From: Clostridia bacterium
Lineage (GTDB): Bacteria; Bacillota; Clostridia; TANB77; CAG-508
Assembly: GCA_022797145.1 (NCBI GenBank)
Contig: JAAWKA010000005.1
Coordinates: 21,866 to 85,865 of the forward strand
Length of the DNA stretch: 64,000 nt
Direction of reading: 5' to 3'
The notes under the pieces were generated by a model. It made no database searches and was not told where the DNA came from. It saw only the letters and a list, made by a program, of their open reading frames with translations. This document shows, piece after piece, positions 8,959 to 18,180 of this stretch; position 1 is the stretch's first letter; every line of letters begins with the position of its first letter. Position numbers and translations under genes: made by a program.

Positions 8959-9516
8959 CTAATCTTCTTGTAATTCAATTTCATCTTCTTCAGTTATATC
9001 TCTTGTGATATATTTTTCATAAAATGTTAGTTTTAAAATTTCTAATTGCCTTTCATCATCATAATCATATTCCTTGCATATTTCTTTATAATTCTTATAT
9101 AATTCTGGCTTTTTATCACAATGAGTTCTAAATTCTAATTTTTGAGATATTCTTTCCATTTCATTTATTAAAATATTTTGAGGATATTTATTCTTTAGAC
9201 TACTGCAAGCAACATACATTCCATCACTTTTTACTTCTTTTTCAAACAGTTCAATATCTTCATTTGAAATATCATCATTTTCTTGTACTATAAGTGCTTT
9301 TGCAAACAATTTAAAACCTTCATTTTTTGATTTGTATAACTCTTTTTGATAATTTACAACTTCAAGTTCATTCTTATTTTTTATAATATTTTCTGCATCT
9401 TCTTTTTCATATCTTTTAGCATTTTTTATATCAAAAGTGTACATATCAGTTTTGCTTTCTAAACTTTTTATGTATGCTTGTGAATCTTTAAACTTAATAA
9501 TATATTCTTTTTTCAT
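8959..9516 (-). CDS. Unknown array protein (about 185 residues)
   Basis: ATG 9516 is chosen for its spacing to GAAGTGAT. A basic N-terminus (KKEYIIKFKD) is followed by a helical body with EISxRxxH-like charged segments; it ends EEDEIELQED. There are 11 bases to the next gene, with the Shine-Dalgarno site in the gap. No known domain. Confidence 0.8.
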   Translation of the reverse strand: MKKEYIIKFKDSQAYIKSLESKTDMYTFDIKNAKRYEKEDAENIIKNKNELEVVNYQKELYKSKNEGFKLFAKALIVQENDDISNEDIELFEKEVKSDGMYVACSSLKNKYPQNILINEMERISQKLEFRTHCDKKPELYKNYKEICKEYDYDDERQLEILKLTFYEKYITRDITEEDEIELQED

Positions 9517-9540
9517 TATAATCACTTCATTATTCTAAAT

Positions 9541-9975
9541 TTATTCCATTTCTTCCTCTTCTTGATTCTCTTTTATATAATCCTCCAACCAATCTTTCAA
9601 AATTTGTTTTATCTCTTCTTTATTTCCTCCTATTTCATCTATCCCATAATATACTTCACTATCACAATTTAAATAATCATCTTCTCCATTCTCCATTTCC
9701 TCATAATAGCATATTTCAAGCCAATTATTATGAATAACATTATACTTATTTTGAAATGTTCCATCTTCAATAGCTTTTTTTAACTCATCATCATATAAAG
9801 GGATTTCTATGCCTTTTTTATTTTCAATCTCTACTTCTCCATTGACTTCAATAGTTATTAAGTATCCATTTTTCCTAAAACTAGAAATTATTTCATTATC
9901 TTTTAATAAAAGTTTATCACCTGTATAGTCTTCTAAATTATCTACTATTTTAAATATTTCTTTATTCTTTTCCAT
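9541..9975 (-). CDS. Unknown array protein (about 144 residues)
   Basis: ATG 9975 follows AAAGGTAAAAAAACG; an upstream ATG at 10011 lies inside the preceding gene. A beta-rich N-terminus (LLLKDNEIISSFRKNGYLIT) is followed by an acidic C-terminus with NQEEEEME. Asp/Glu are in large excess over the whole length, so the protein is strongly negative. Not recognised. Confidence 0.8.
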   Translation of the reverse strand: MEKNKEIFKIVDNLEDYTGDKLLLKDNEIISSFRKNGYLITIEVNGEVEIENKKGIEIPLYDDELKKAIEDGTFQNKYNVIHNNWLEICYYEEMENGEDDYLNCDSEVYYGIDEIGGNKEEIKQILKDWLEDYIKENQEEEEME

Positions 9976-9982
9976 CGTTTTT

Positions 9983-10612
9983 TTACCTTTCTTCAGTCTC
10001 TTCATCTTCACACATATATGGTGGCTTATTTATATGTGTTTGATCTACATTTTTATTTTTAAAGCAGTTTCCTTTATAAATCCAATGTGCAGCTTCTTTT
10101 TCAAAAGTTGTATATGTTTCTTTCCATTTGTTATCTTCAGTATCAAATCTTTCACCATATGGTTCTCCTGCTTGTATAAATGTTTCATAATGTGTTACTG
10201 GTGGTACTGAATTTAGAAAGTCATTTACTATATCTTCACTTACGAGGTCTCCTGCTTTGAAAAAATCATCAAAATATGTTGTTTTTGAATTATGCCAATC
10301 TGTCATTGTTTTTGTTTTTACATATAAATCATACTCACTCTTCGCCATATCATAATTATCAAATATACGAAAAGAATATCCTTTATCAGTTTCTTTCTTA
10401 GAAATATAAAAGCATGTAGTTTCTTCTATTTTTAATTTATTTAATGTTATATCCTTTTTTTCTTCTAATTCTAACACTTCTTTATTCTGCAAAATATTAA
10501 AAACATCTTCTTGTATATCAAAAAGGTCTCTCTCTAAATCTAATTTAAATATAGATGCTATTTCACCTTTAAAATCATTCTCATCTAATTCTACATATTT
10601 ATAGTAATCCAT
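9983..10612 (-). CDS. Unknown array protein (209 residues)
   Basis: The start ATG overlaps the end of the upstream gene, whose EEEEN codons supply GAGGAGGAAG. The C-terminal third contains WHNSKTTYFDDFFKAGDL, HYETFIQAGEP and AAHWIYKGNCF, with aromatic and His residues that look like a folded domain rather than disordered filler. It ends CEDEETEER. No family assigned. Confidence 0.8.
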   Translation of the reverse strand: MDYYKYVELDENDFKGEIASIFKLDLERDLFDIQEDVFNILQNKEVLELEEKKDITLNKLKIEETTCFYISKKETDKGYSFRIFDNYDMAKSEYDLYVKTKTMTDWHNSKTTYFDDFFKAGDLVSEDIVNDFLNSVPPVTHYETFIQAGEPYGERFDTEDNKWKETYTTFEKEAAHWIYKGNCFKNKNVDQTHINKPPYMCEDEETEER

Positions 10613-10934
10613 TTTCTTCCTCCTCTATTTGTGCTAATCTATCTAATTTGTTGCAATGTTTTAAGTAATTTTCTTTTAAATTTTCCATGCTTTTTTCTAT
10701 TGCTTCTTCATAATACTTCAGTCCTTCTTTGATATTAGATATAGTTTCCTTATCATCCTTGTATTTTTTTAAATTTTGTTTTCCACCTTCTATAAGTTCT
10801 AAATTTTGTAATATATAATTAACTTGATCCATTGTATCAGCCATATATACATATTCATCTGTTTCAAACTGAAATTGTAGTCTTGGAATATTAGTATATA
10901 TTTGTAATTTTTTCAATATCTCCTCTAATTTCAT
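10599..10934 (-). CDS. Unknown coiled-coil array protein (111 residues)
   Basis: From residue 50 to the end it is a continuous charged helix (EAIEKSMENLKENYLKHC), probably a coiled coil. It ends IEEEENGLL, and the DNA for this end contains the ribosome site and start codon of the next gene. Not recognised. Confidence 0.78.
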   Translation of the reverse strand: MKLEEILKKLQIYTNIPRLQFQFETDEYVYMADTMDQVNYILQNLELIEGGKQNLKKYKDDKETISNIKEGLKYYEEAIEKSMENLKENYLKHCNKLDRLAQIEEEENGLL

Positions 10935-10936
10935 AT

Positions 10937-11128
10937 CTAATCTCTTTCTTGTTCATCTTCTAGTTCACTATAATTTTTTTCAAACTCAATACCTAATTCA
11001 TTCATTTCTTCTTTTGTTAAACCTATTATTTTTGTAAATGCAATGTACTCATCTTCTTCTGTACTACAATGTTCAGAAACATAACCCACTAGTTTATTAA
11101 ATATTTCTTCTTTTCTTTTTTGTTCCAT
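10937..11128 (-). CDS. Small unknown array protein (63 residues)
   Basis: Very acidic helical protein (CSTEEDEYIAFTKIIGLTKE) ending EDEQERD. Spacing of a few bases on both sides keeps it within the coupled array. It could be a small regulator or inhibitor; nothing in the sequence decides. Confidence 0.72.
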   Translation of the reverse strand: MEQKRKEEIFNKLVGYVSEHCSTEEDEYIAFTKIIGLTKEEMNELGIEFEKNYSELEDEQERD

Positions 11129-11133
11129 TTGTT

Positions 11134-11928
11134 TTACCTCTCTTCTTCTAAATTTTCTGATAATGCTTCTAACATAGCTCGTATATTTTTATCTATCATA
11201 TTTAATTCTTCTTCTAAACTCATATTATCTTTCAATTCTGAAAAACATTTTTCTGACAATTTGAGTAAATTATTATTTAGAAAATCAAACTCATTCTGTT
11301 TTAACCATCCATCTTGTAAATATTCATCTAGTTTATTTTTAATAAATTCATCATAATTTTTCTTATCATTAATACAATCATTTATTTCATTTTCTAAAAT
11401 ATTACCCTTTATTTGTTCATAAAGAATTTCCTTTGTTATTTGCTTCTTATTTAATATTTCATCAATCCCTTCATCATCTCGTAAAATTTCAATTATTTGT
11501 TTCTGCATTTCTTCTAGTTTTTCATAATCTCTAAATACCCATTCTCCATATCCTAATTCAAACATTAGATTTGCCAATCTTATTGAGTGCTTTTCTCCAA
11601 CTTCTTTTATGGTTATGTACTTTATATCTTCTGAATCTTTTTGTTTATTGTAGAATGTTTCTATTCTATTCTTTGCAAACTCTATTCCATCTTGCCATAG
11701 AGATAGGTTTCTTTTAAAAATTATATGTTGTTCTTCTTCATATCTTAATATGTCATCTACTGTAATTTCTTTAATTTTTTCTGTATTTATATAATCTATT
11801 TTTTCTTGCTCACTTTTGGTTACAATTCCTTGCATCCAATTTTGTACACATCTTTTAGCTTGTTCATATGTTACATCTTTCCAACCATTAAATAAGGTTT
11901 TTATTTGTATTTTTCTTATTTTATCCAT
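11134..11928 (-). CDS. Unknown array protein sharing a domain with the gene at 26957
   Basis: 264 residues. Residues about 108-155 (VGEKHSIRLANLMFELGYGE, then W-F-R and a helix with EILRDDEGID) align well with residues 135-185 of the protein at 26957-28174 (LGREISIELANIMFNCEYSC, W-K-I-F, EIIENDRDI). This is internal evidence for a repeated domain family in the array. The N-terminus, with its FNGWKDVTYEQAKRCVQNW segment, is also distinctive. It ends LSENLEEER. Confidence 0.8.
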   Translation of the reverse strand: MDKIRKIQIKTLFNGWKDVTYEQAKRCVQNWMQGIVTKSEQEKIDYINTEKIKEITVDDILRYEEEQHIIFKRNLSLWQDGIEFAKNRIETFYNKQKDSEDIKYITIKEVGEKHSIRLANLMFELGYGEWVFRDYEKLEEMQKQIIEILRDDEGIDEILNKKQITKEILYEQIKGNILENEINDCINDKKNYDEFIKNKLDEYLQDGWLKQNEFDFLNNNLLKLSEKCFSELKDNMSLEEELNMIDKNIRAMLEALSENLEEER

Positions 11929-11930
11929 TG

Positions 11931-12347
11931 TTATATTTCAACCTCATTACTTTCTTCATTTTTATTCTCTGTATTTGAATCAACAAATTTATTTTCTTTA
12001 TATGCTTCTAAAAAAGCATCATAGTAGGGTTTTCCTTCATATCCATTAATCATAGCAACTATAATGTTAAGGTATTCATCTTGTGGATCATGACAAGGAA
12101 TATCAATTATATTATCAAGTACATTAAAATTTTCATACACAAAGCCAGATAAGTCTAAAGTTGCTACATTGGTTTTTTCATTATAATTAACTACTTCAAC
12201 CTTTTCGGCAATAATCTCTAAAAGCATATTGTAAGAATCTTCTTCATTTAAATTATCATAGTCAATAGAAAAACAACATCCTGGTATTTCAACTTCAGTA
12301 TCTTCTATATCTACTTCATTCAATTTTAAACTCTTTAATGTATTCAA
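11931..12347 (-). CDS. Unknown acidic array protein (138 residues)
   Basis: Starts with TTG at 12347 after GAGGTAAAGA. It has a mixed beta structure with CCFSIDYDNL and a Pro/His/Asp-rich loop (DIPCHDPQDEYLN). It ends NKNEESNEVEI, where GAGGTTGAA also serves the next gene. Unknown function. Confidence 0.78.
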   Translation of the reverse strand: MNTLKSLKLNEVDIEDTEVEIPGCCFSIDYDNLNEEDSYNMLLEIIAEKVEVVNYNEKTNVATLDLSGFVYENFNVLDNIIDIPCHDPQDEYLNIIVAMINGYEGKPYYDAFLEAYKENKFVDSNTENKNEESNEVEI

Positions 12348-12358
12348 ATCTTTACCTC

Positions 12359-12607
12359 CTATGTTTCTCTTTCATTTTCTTCTTCATTTTCAAAAAATTT
12401 AAGATGATTCTTTTCATCTATATATACAACTAAGGCTTCATATAGACTTTCTGTTGTTAAATTATAATCAGATTTTAAAAAGTCTTCTGCTATTTGTTTA
12501 CACTTATCATAAACAATATCGCATTCTGGATTGGAACTATTTGAGAACTCTTTATTTAATAAATCATAACCTAAAACAAACATTATATAATCTCTATCAC
12601 TTTCCAA
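12359..12607 (-). CDS. Small unknown array protein (82 residues)
   Basis: TTG start at 12607, overlapping the preceding stop region. Helical, with DRDYIMFVLGYDLL at the N-terminus. It ends FENEEENERET even though the next gene has its own ribosome site after the stop, so the acidic end is not simply an embedded Shine-Dalgarno sequence. Confidence 0.75.
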   Translation of the reverse strand: MESDRDYIMFVLGYDLLNKEFSNSSNPECDIVYDKCKQIAEDFLKSDYNLTTESLYEALVVYIDEKNHLKFFENEEENERET

Positions 12608-12608
12608 T

Positions 12609-13574
12609 TTACATTTCCTCCTCTTCTTCCTGATTGTAAAAATTATTAATTAAATCCATGTTCTCTACATATACATTTATAAAATAATTCATCATATAAT
12701 CTTTTAAACTTTCTTCACTTTTCATTATTTCATCATTTATAGGATCACTTGTTAAATTATCTGTTTTACATTCTTTATTATCATACAAATAAGATATAAG
12801 ATATAATCTGCCTTCTTCTGATATTAATGCAACATTTAAAGGATTTTCATCAACTTTATCCATTTGCATTGTTATAAGTTCTCCATCAGATTCTAAATCT
12901 TTTATATTAGATTTTTTTAATTTTTCCCAGTCTCGTATTCCATCAAATGAAAAATATAAATTACCAGATAAACTAACTTCAGGTACATTAATATCAATTT
13001 TTTCAGTTGCTTTTACATCTATTTCCTCATAATCTTCATAATCAAATGTTATTTCTCTATCGTTGTATTGTTGCATAGCATTTTCTAAGGCTTCTTCTTT
13101 AGAAGTTGCCTCTATTGTAACAACTGTACTTGCTTTTTCTGTAAGCCTTACATCAAACTTTCTTTTACTATTTCTATATGTTTCAATAGGTTCTATTATT
13201 ATTTTAAAATCTTTTAGGATTTCATCAATATTAGGATTGTAATTTGACATTTCTTCTTGCCATTTATTTAATTTTGCTTTTGCAACATCAATACCAGCTT
13301 TAACATAATATTTGATAGAAACACTTAAAGCAGCCATTTCAAAATCTCTTAATTTTATTTCTTGATTTAAGTCTTTATACAATTTTAGTAAGTTTTCTCT
13401 TTTGCAAGATGTCTCATAGATTCTTTTATCATCTGCAACAACATATATCATGTCATTATCTGTATTTTCATTTATTACATGGTCCAATTCTTCTAATGGA
13501 TAATCCCAATTATTTTCTGGTTTATAATATTTTGATTTCAATAATAAATCTTTATTTCCTAATACAAAAATCAT
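12609..13574 (-). CDS. DpnD/PcfM-like domain protein, first gene of its operon
   Basis: 321 residues. Residues about 138-190 (KRKFDVRLTEKASTVVTIEA, EEALENAMQQY, EITFDYEDYEEIDVK) match the DpnD/PcfM-type small domain found in plasmids, conjugative elements and the DpnII restriction locus; its function is unknown. A second copy is the N-terminus of the gene at 18181. It is transcribed from the promoter module at 13603-13693 and ends YNQEEEEEM. Confidence 0.78.
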   Translation of the reverse strand: MIFVLGNKDLLLKSKYYKPENNWDYPLEELDHVINENTDNDMIYVVADDKRIYETSCKRENLLKLYKDLNQEIKLRDFEMAALSVSIKYYVKAGIDVAKAKLNKWQEEMSNYNPNIDEILKDFKIIIEPIETYRNSKRKFDVRLTEKASTVVTIEATSKEEALENAMQQYNDREITFDYEDYEEIDVKATEKIDINVPEVSLSGNLYFSFDGIRDWEKLKKSNIKDLESDGELITMQMDKVDENPLNVALISEEGRLYLISYLYDNKECKTDNLTSDPINDEIMKSEESLKDYMMNYFINVYVENMDLINNFYNQEEEEEM

Positions 13575-13602
13575 TTACAAATTCCTCTTTATATAAAATT
13601 AA

Positions 13603-13693
13603 AAGTTATAAGTTTATGCGTGTACAAACCTATAACTTCATAATATTATTATAAATACTTGTATTTGAGCTTTCAATTCCCTTTTTATTCCCT
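13603..13693 (-). promoter_or_regulatory. Shared promoter module 8 with leader hairpin
   Basis: Direct repeat GGGAA-N6-GGGAA at 13673-13693, -35 TTGAAA (13671-13676), 17 bases, -10 TATAAT (13648-13653). The leader then folds into a 13-pair stem (13603-13638) followed by a weak T-rich stretch. The upstream repeat half overlaps the last codons of the gene at 13685. It drives the last operon of the array. Confidence 0.88.
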
Positions 13694-14854
13694 AACTTCA
13701 TCTTCTTCAGTATCTTCAATTTTAACTCCATATAATTCGGATATTTCACTAATGGTATCTATAATATCTGTTTTAATCTCTTCGTATGACATTTTTTCTT
13801 GAAGATGATTCATTTCGATTACTTCTAGTTTATCTAAAATTGCTCTTTTTAGTTCAAATGTAAAAAATGTATTTGCTAAATCTAAAGATTCAGCACTAGT
13901 TTTTATTTTAAGTATATCTATTTTTTCCATATTTTTTATAATATCAACTAATTCTTGTGTACTCTCTATTTGGCTATTATCTAATTCATATAGTAAAAAA
14001 TGTACACCTTTTGAGTAGTTATGGTCAAAATAGTGCCAAATATCTTCTTTAGTTGTTAGTCCTTTTGTAAAATCCCAATATGTACCATCTAGTATTTCTT
14101 CACCCTTTTTTTCTATAAAGGGTATATCTGTAAGATCCTCCCACTTTTTTTCTAAAAAGCGATCAATATATTTTTGTTCCAACCTAAATTTTAAATTAGA
14201 TATATTAGATACTTTAATAATATTTTTAGATACAAGATAATTTAATTCAGTAATTGAATAATCAGCTAACTCTATATCTTTGTTTAATTCAAATTTATTT
14301 CTATTTGTGTTTAATTGATTTTCAAATGTACTAACAATCTTTTCTTCTAATTCTTTTTTTATCATTGTAGTTCCTTTTATTCTTTGTGTCATTTCATTTA
14401 ATCCATATTTGTCCCATACATATCCTATAATATCATTATACATATAACTGATATTAGTTTTTGGATCATCTATAATATCTCCATATTCCACTTTCCATGT
14501 AATAAGAATCTCTAATAATTTATCTTTAGTTATTGCATATAATTGTTCAAGTGCTTTATTGTCTCCATTATTCATAAACATGTCAATAACTTCTAGTATT
14601 TTAGGATTATCTTTTATCCCATTTTCAAGTGCTTTTCTAGCAACTAATAAGTCTAACTTTTCATTTACTATGTATTCATGTATATATTTTTCAGGATTAT
14701 TTACTTCTTCTGTTTCTTTATGCAAAACCATATTATCAATTTCATCTATAAAATCTGGATCTGAATAAAATTGTATAAAATATCCCCCTGTATTTTCTCC
14801 AACATCATCACATGTAGTATAATAAACATCATTATATTTGTTTTCTATTCTCAC
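13685..14854 (-). CDS. Unknown array protein (389 residues)
   Basis: GTG start at 14854 overlaps the ATGTGA end of the upstream gene. The protein is helical with several Trp (WKVEYGDII, YVWDKYG, KKWEDLTDIPF, YWDFTKG). It ends EDTEEDEVRE, and its final AGGGAATAA is also half of promoter module 8. No family recognised. Confidence 0.8.
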   Translation of the reverse strand: MRIENKYNDVYYTTCDDVGENTGGYFIQFYSDPDFIDEIDNMVLHKETEEVNNPEKYIHEYIVNEKLDLLVARKALENGIKDNPKILEVIDMFMNNGDNKALEQLYAITKDKLLEILITWKVEYGDIIDDPKTNISYMYNDIIGYVWDKYGLNEMTQRIKGTTMIKKELEEKIVSTFENQLNTNRNKFELNKDIELADYSITELNYLVSKNIIKVSNISNLKFRLEQKYIDRFLEKKWEDLTDIPFIEKKGEEILDGTYWDFTKGLTTKEDIWHYFDHNYSKGVHFLLYELDNSQIESTQELVDIIKNMEKIDILKIKTSAESLDLANTFFTFELKRAILDKLEVIEMNHLQEKMSYEEIKTDIIDTISEISELYGVKIEDTEEDEVRE

Positions 14855-15951
14855 ATTTCTTCCTCCTCACTTTCAATATTTTCTATTTCTTCTTTATTAT
14901 TAAGAAAACTATAGTATTTATTTTGAAGGTCTTGGATATATTCCATATCTTTGTATTTCTCGAAAAAGAATTCATTAATTTTGTCTTTATTATATATATT
15001 TTCATAAATATAATTTAAATTTTTATTAATAGTTCCCACATTAAAATCATTACTTCCAATTACCATATATTCATTGATTTTAGCTGATATTTCTAATGCT
15101 TCAATATCTATTTGTTTTTTATCAAAGACACATTTTTCTAAATAAGTATCATATATTGGAAATAAAGTTTTTTTTCCTATTGTTATTGGTAAATCTAGGT
15201 TATGTTCAAATTCAAAAGTTCGTGGTTCTACTTTCATTATAGAAAATGATTCTCTCTCATTATATAAGATATATTTATTCCCTAGATTACTTTGAAAAGC
15301 TACTGGATAATTATGATTAAGAGAATATATTAGTTTTAATTTTGTAGGCTCTTTTTCTAAGTTTCTTTTCATTTTAGCAATTTTATTAATATATTCTTCT
15401 ACTTCTTTCTTTAACTTATTATCTAATGTAGGTTCTATTTGAAAATCTTCTATTGTTCCTAATCTATAAGATTGTTTGGTTATTATATTTTCCGTTGGGT
15501 ACATATCAAGAAAGTATAGATAACTTTCTAATACTTTACTGAAAATTTTTTCACATTTCATAGTTAAATCTTTATAAATAAATTCTCCTTTATTTGCCAC
15601 ATTTATAAGATATTCTCTATTTAATTCTTCTGGATTGTATAGATATATTTTTCCATCTTTATTTACCATATAAATTTCATCATTATATTCTACATTTTCT
15701 TTTTCCTCTATTGGAAGAATTGTGTCTCCTAAAAAAGAATGATAATAGCTTTGAGATTTATTTGATGCCATTTCAAATTCTTTAAGTGTTTTTACTCCTT
15801 CAAATTCCTGTAAAATTTCATTAAAATTTTTATCACATGAATCTTCAGCTTTTCTAAATTTTACAAACTCTTCCTTATCTCCGTTAAACTCTGGTGTAGA
15901 ATATAGTTTATTTTGTTCGTGATCATAAAAATATATTCTTCTTCTTGTCAT
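14851..15951 (-). CDS. Unknown array protein (366 residues)
   Basis: Opens TRRRIYFYDHEQNKLY, then beta-rich segments with repeated 'YLYN/YLFD'-like strands, then a helical C-terminus. It ends NIESEEEEM, whose GAGGAGGAAG codons are the ribosome site for the GTG of the next gene. No enzymatic motif. Confidence 0.8.
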   Translation of the reverse strand: MTRRRIYFYDHEQNKLYSTPEFNGDKEEFVKFRKAEDSCDKNFNEILQEFEGVKTLKEFEMASNKSQSYYHSFLGDTILPIEEKENVEYNDEIYMVNKDGKIYLYNPEELNREYLINVANKGEFIYKDLTMKCEKIFSKVLESYLYFLDMYPTENIITKQSYRLGTIEDFQIEPTLDNKLKKEVEEYINKIAKMKRNLEKEPTKLKLIYSLNHNYPVAFQSNLGNKYILYNERESFSIMKVEPRTFEFEHNLDLPITIGKKTLFPIYDTYLEKCVFDKKQIDIEALEISAKINEYMVIGSNDFNVGTINKNLNYIYENIYNKDKINEFFFEKYKDMEYIQDLQNKYYSFLNNKEEIENIESEEEEM

Positions 15952-15978
15952 CTTTGTTATACCTCTTTTCTCTTTTTA

Positions 15979-16686
15979 TTATTGTTCTATTTCTTCGCTA
16001 TCATCATTTGATAAAACTCCATCAAATAACACATTATCATAATCTCCAATTTCAACAGCATCAAATAAATCACACAACATACATAAAGCCACTCTATCTT
16101 GTTCATCTGATTCAAATTTGATACCATCATTAAACTCATCTTGTAATCTTTTGCATAAGTCATCTATATTTTTATAATAGGCTTTAAATGCTTCATAAAA
16201 TTTTTTATACCCTTCTCCTATATTTTCCTTATCTGGATTCAAACTGTATTTATAACTGTGAAAAATTTTATTGATGTCTACTTTTTCTTCTAAATTTAAG
16301 ACAAATAATTCATCTGCTGTAATCTTTGAAATATTATCAGGATAAACATAAATATCATCTTTACTTAATTTAATCGGTTGTAATTTATTTTCTTCATTTC
16401 TTTTTTGAATTACTGTAACTAAAAGAGATTTATAATTTAAGTCAAAATAACTACAACTAGAATGGTAATTTTCTATTTCTAAGTTATGACCATTTAATTT
16501 ATTGCATAAGTCACTCAAACTTTCATTATTTTTATTAGCAACATCAATTATATGTTCTAGTTCTTTTAGTTCATTTTGAGCTAATGTTATTGCTTTCAGT
16601 ACATCATAAGGGCTTATTTTTAAGTTGTTTAAATATTCTTCATCTTTCATAGTTTCTATAATTATCTGTTCATTTGTTTTTAACAT
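15979..16686 (-). CDS. Unknown array protein (235 residues)
   Basis: Mostly helical with one Cys/His-rich spot (NYHSSCSYFD) and a second Cys pair (ALCMLCDLFD). It ends NDDSEEIEQ and is followed by 27 bases that contain the next ribosome site. Function unknown. Confidence 0.8.
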   Translation of the reverse strand: MLKTNEQIIIETMKDEEYLNNLKISPYDVLKAITLAQNELKELEHIIDVANKNNESLSDLCNKLNGHNLEIENYHSSCSYFDLNYKSLLVTVIQKRNEENKLQPIKLSKDDIYVYPDNISKITADELFVLNLEEKVDINKIFHSYKYSLNPDKENIGEGYKKFYEAFKAYYKNIDDLCKRLQDEFNDGIKFESDEQDRVALCMLCDLFDAVEIGDYDNVLFDGVLSNDDSEEIEQ

Positions 16687-16704
16687 TTTTATACTCCTAT
16701 TTTT

Positions 16705-17706
16705 TTATTCTTGTATTTCTTCTTTTTCTAATTCTAAATTGTCAAGCCAATCAATTGCTTCTAAATTATTATTTATCAGTAAACCATCAGGTCCACTTGC
16801 TATAATTCCATCTTCTCTAATGCAATATTTGGGAATATCAATATTGTGTTTTTGACAGAAATCTTCTAGTTCTTCTTTAGAGTTTATTATTTGTACTAAC
16901 TTAGGATTAATAACTCTATATGCACAATTAAAATCAAATCCTCCTGTCAAGTCTATTTCAAAATTAGTTTCCAAATCGTTTGGATCTTTTACTAATAAAA
17001 ATTGATGTTCATATAATTTAGAACTTGCTTCCAAAGTACATTCAAAAATATAAGAATATTTTTCTGTTTCTTTGTTTGAATAGTAACTAAATTCTTCTAT
17101 TCCATTTTGTTGATTAACAATATTTCCAGAAAAATAGTTATTGAAATTAATAGTTTTCTTTAGTTCGTTTTTTGCCTCTTCAAAATCCGAATACACATTT
17201 AATTGAAAAGGTTCACCTTTGTTGTAATCTTCTTCTGTTTCATATATACGAATCTCATATTTGCATTCTTCATCTCTTAATTTATCAATTTCTTCTCCTT
17301 GTAAATATCTTATTGCATATTCCTTTTCTTTAAATTCTTCTGTCCACATATTTCCATTTCTATTATCTATAGCAATAAAACTATCATCTTTTTTATCAAC
17401 CATTAAAAAAGATTGCTTTTCTTCATCTGTAAATTCTTCCTGATTATTTAACTTTTCAATTAATATATTAAATTCTTTTTCAGTAATTGTTTTTATGTCT
17501 TTATCTTGTATTACTTCATTTTCAAACTCTTTTAATTTCTGTTCTTCTATAATTTCTTGATAATCATTTTCAAAAAATTCATATATTGATACTGGTCGCA
17601 TTCCTTCTTCGTGTGTGTCAAAAAATTCTACAACATAATTGTTGTAATATCCTAATAAACTCAACAAATCCTCTTTATCCATATTTTCTATTTGTTCTGT
17701 GGTCAT
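16705..17706 (-). CDS. Unknown array protein (333 residues)
   Basis: The start ATG overlaps the end of the gene at 17706-18161 (ATATAATGACC). The N-terminal half has repeated E-E-x-x-F helices; the C-terminal half has NCAYRVINPKLVQIINSKEE and an IREDGIIASGPDGLL loop. It ends EKEEIQE. No family recognised. Confidence 0.8.
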   Translation of the reverse strand: MTTEQIENMDKEDLLSLLGYYNNYVVEFFDTHEEGMRPVSIYEFFENDYQEIIEEQKLKEFENEVIQDKDIKTITEKEFNILIEKLNNQEEFTDEEKQSFLMVDKKDDSFIAIDNRNGNMWTEEFKEKEYAIRYLQGEEIDKLRDEECKYEIRIYETEEDYNKGEPFQLNVYSDFEEAKNELKKTINFNNYFSGNIVNQQNGIEEFSYYSNKETEKYSYIFECTLEASSKLYEHQFLLVKDPNDLETNFEIDLTGGFDFNCAYRVINPKLVQIINSKEELEDFCQKHNIDIPKYCIREDGIIASGPDGLLINNNLEAIDWLDNLELEKEEIQE

Positions 17707-18161
17707 TATATTTCCTCCTCTTCTTCTCTATCATTTGAAGTTTGGTGGTATTTTTGTAGTGCTAATTCTAATCCTCTTTGTATATTTGTATTTGAATTAA
17801 TATCCTTAATTGTTAATCCACAAGCCATTAAAGTATCTCGCAACTCTCCAGTATAACCATATTCGTGATTTCCAAGTTCTTCTTCAAACATTCCCTGAAT
17901 AAATTTTTCCCCTGTTATATCATTTTTTATTGCTTCTTTTAATTCTTTATAGTGATTATTGTTCATATCATTATATGCTTGCTTGTCCTCTATTTTTACG
18001 AAACCACCAAAACCTATTGATACTATTTTATCTTTATCATTTTCAGCTAATCCCAATTTTTTTAGTCCTTCTTTTATGTCTTCTTCTGTAAATGCAAAAG
18101 CTACTGGAAAATTATTAAATTCCGCTTGATGCCTATTCTTCATTTCTACATATGTTTCCAT
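17706..18161 (-). CDS. DUF7659-like conserved protein of Firmicutes mobile elements
   Basis: 151 residues. NRHQAEFNNFPVAFAFTEED, KLGL-x-E-x-DKI-x-SIGFGGF and EELGNHEYGYTG-x-L match a small family I recall from phages and conjugative elements of Firmicutes (the number DUF7659 is from memory). Role unknown. It is one of the few array genes with a conserved family, so it anchors the array as element cargo. It ends SNDREEEEEI. Confidence 0.72.
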   Translation of the reverse strand: METYVEMKNRHQAEFNNFPVAFAFTEEDIKEGLKKLGLAENDKDKIVSIGFGGFVKIEDKQAYNDMNNNHYKELKEAIKNDITGEKFIQGMFEEELGNHEYGYTGELRDTLMACGLTIKDINSNTNIQRGLELALQKYHQTSNDREEEEEI

Positions 18162-18180
18162 TTATATCTACCTCTTTATA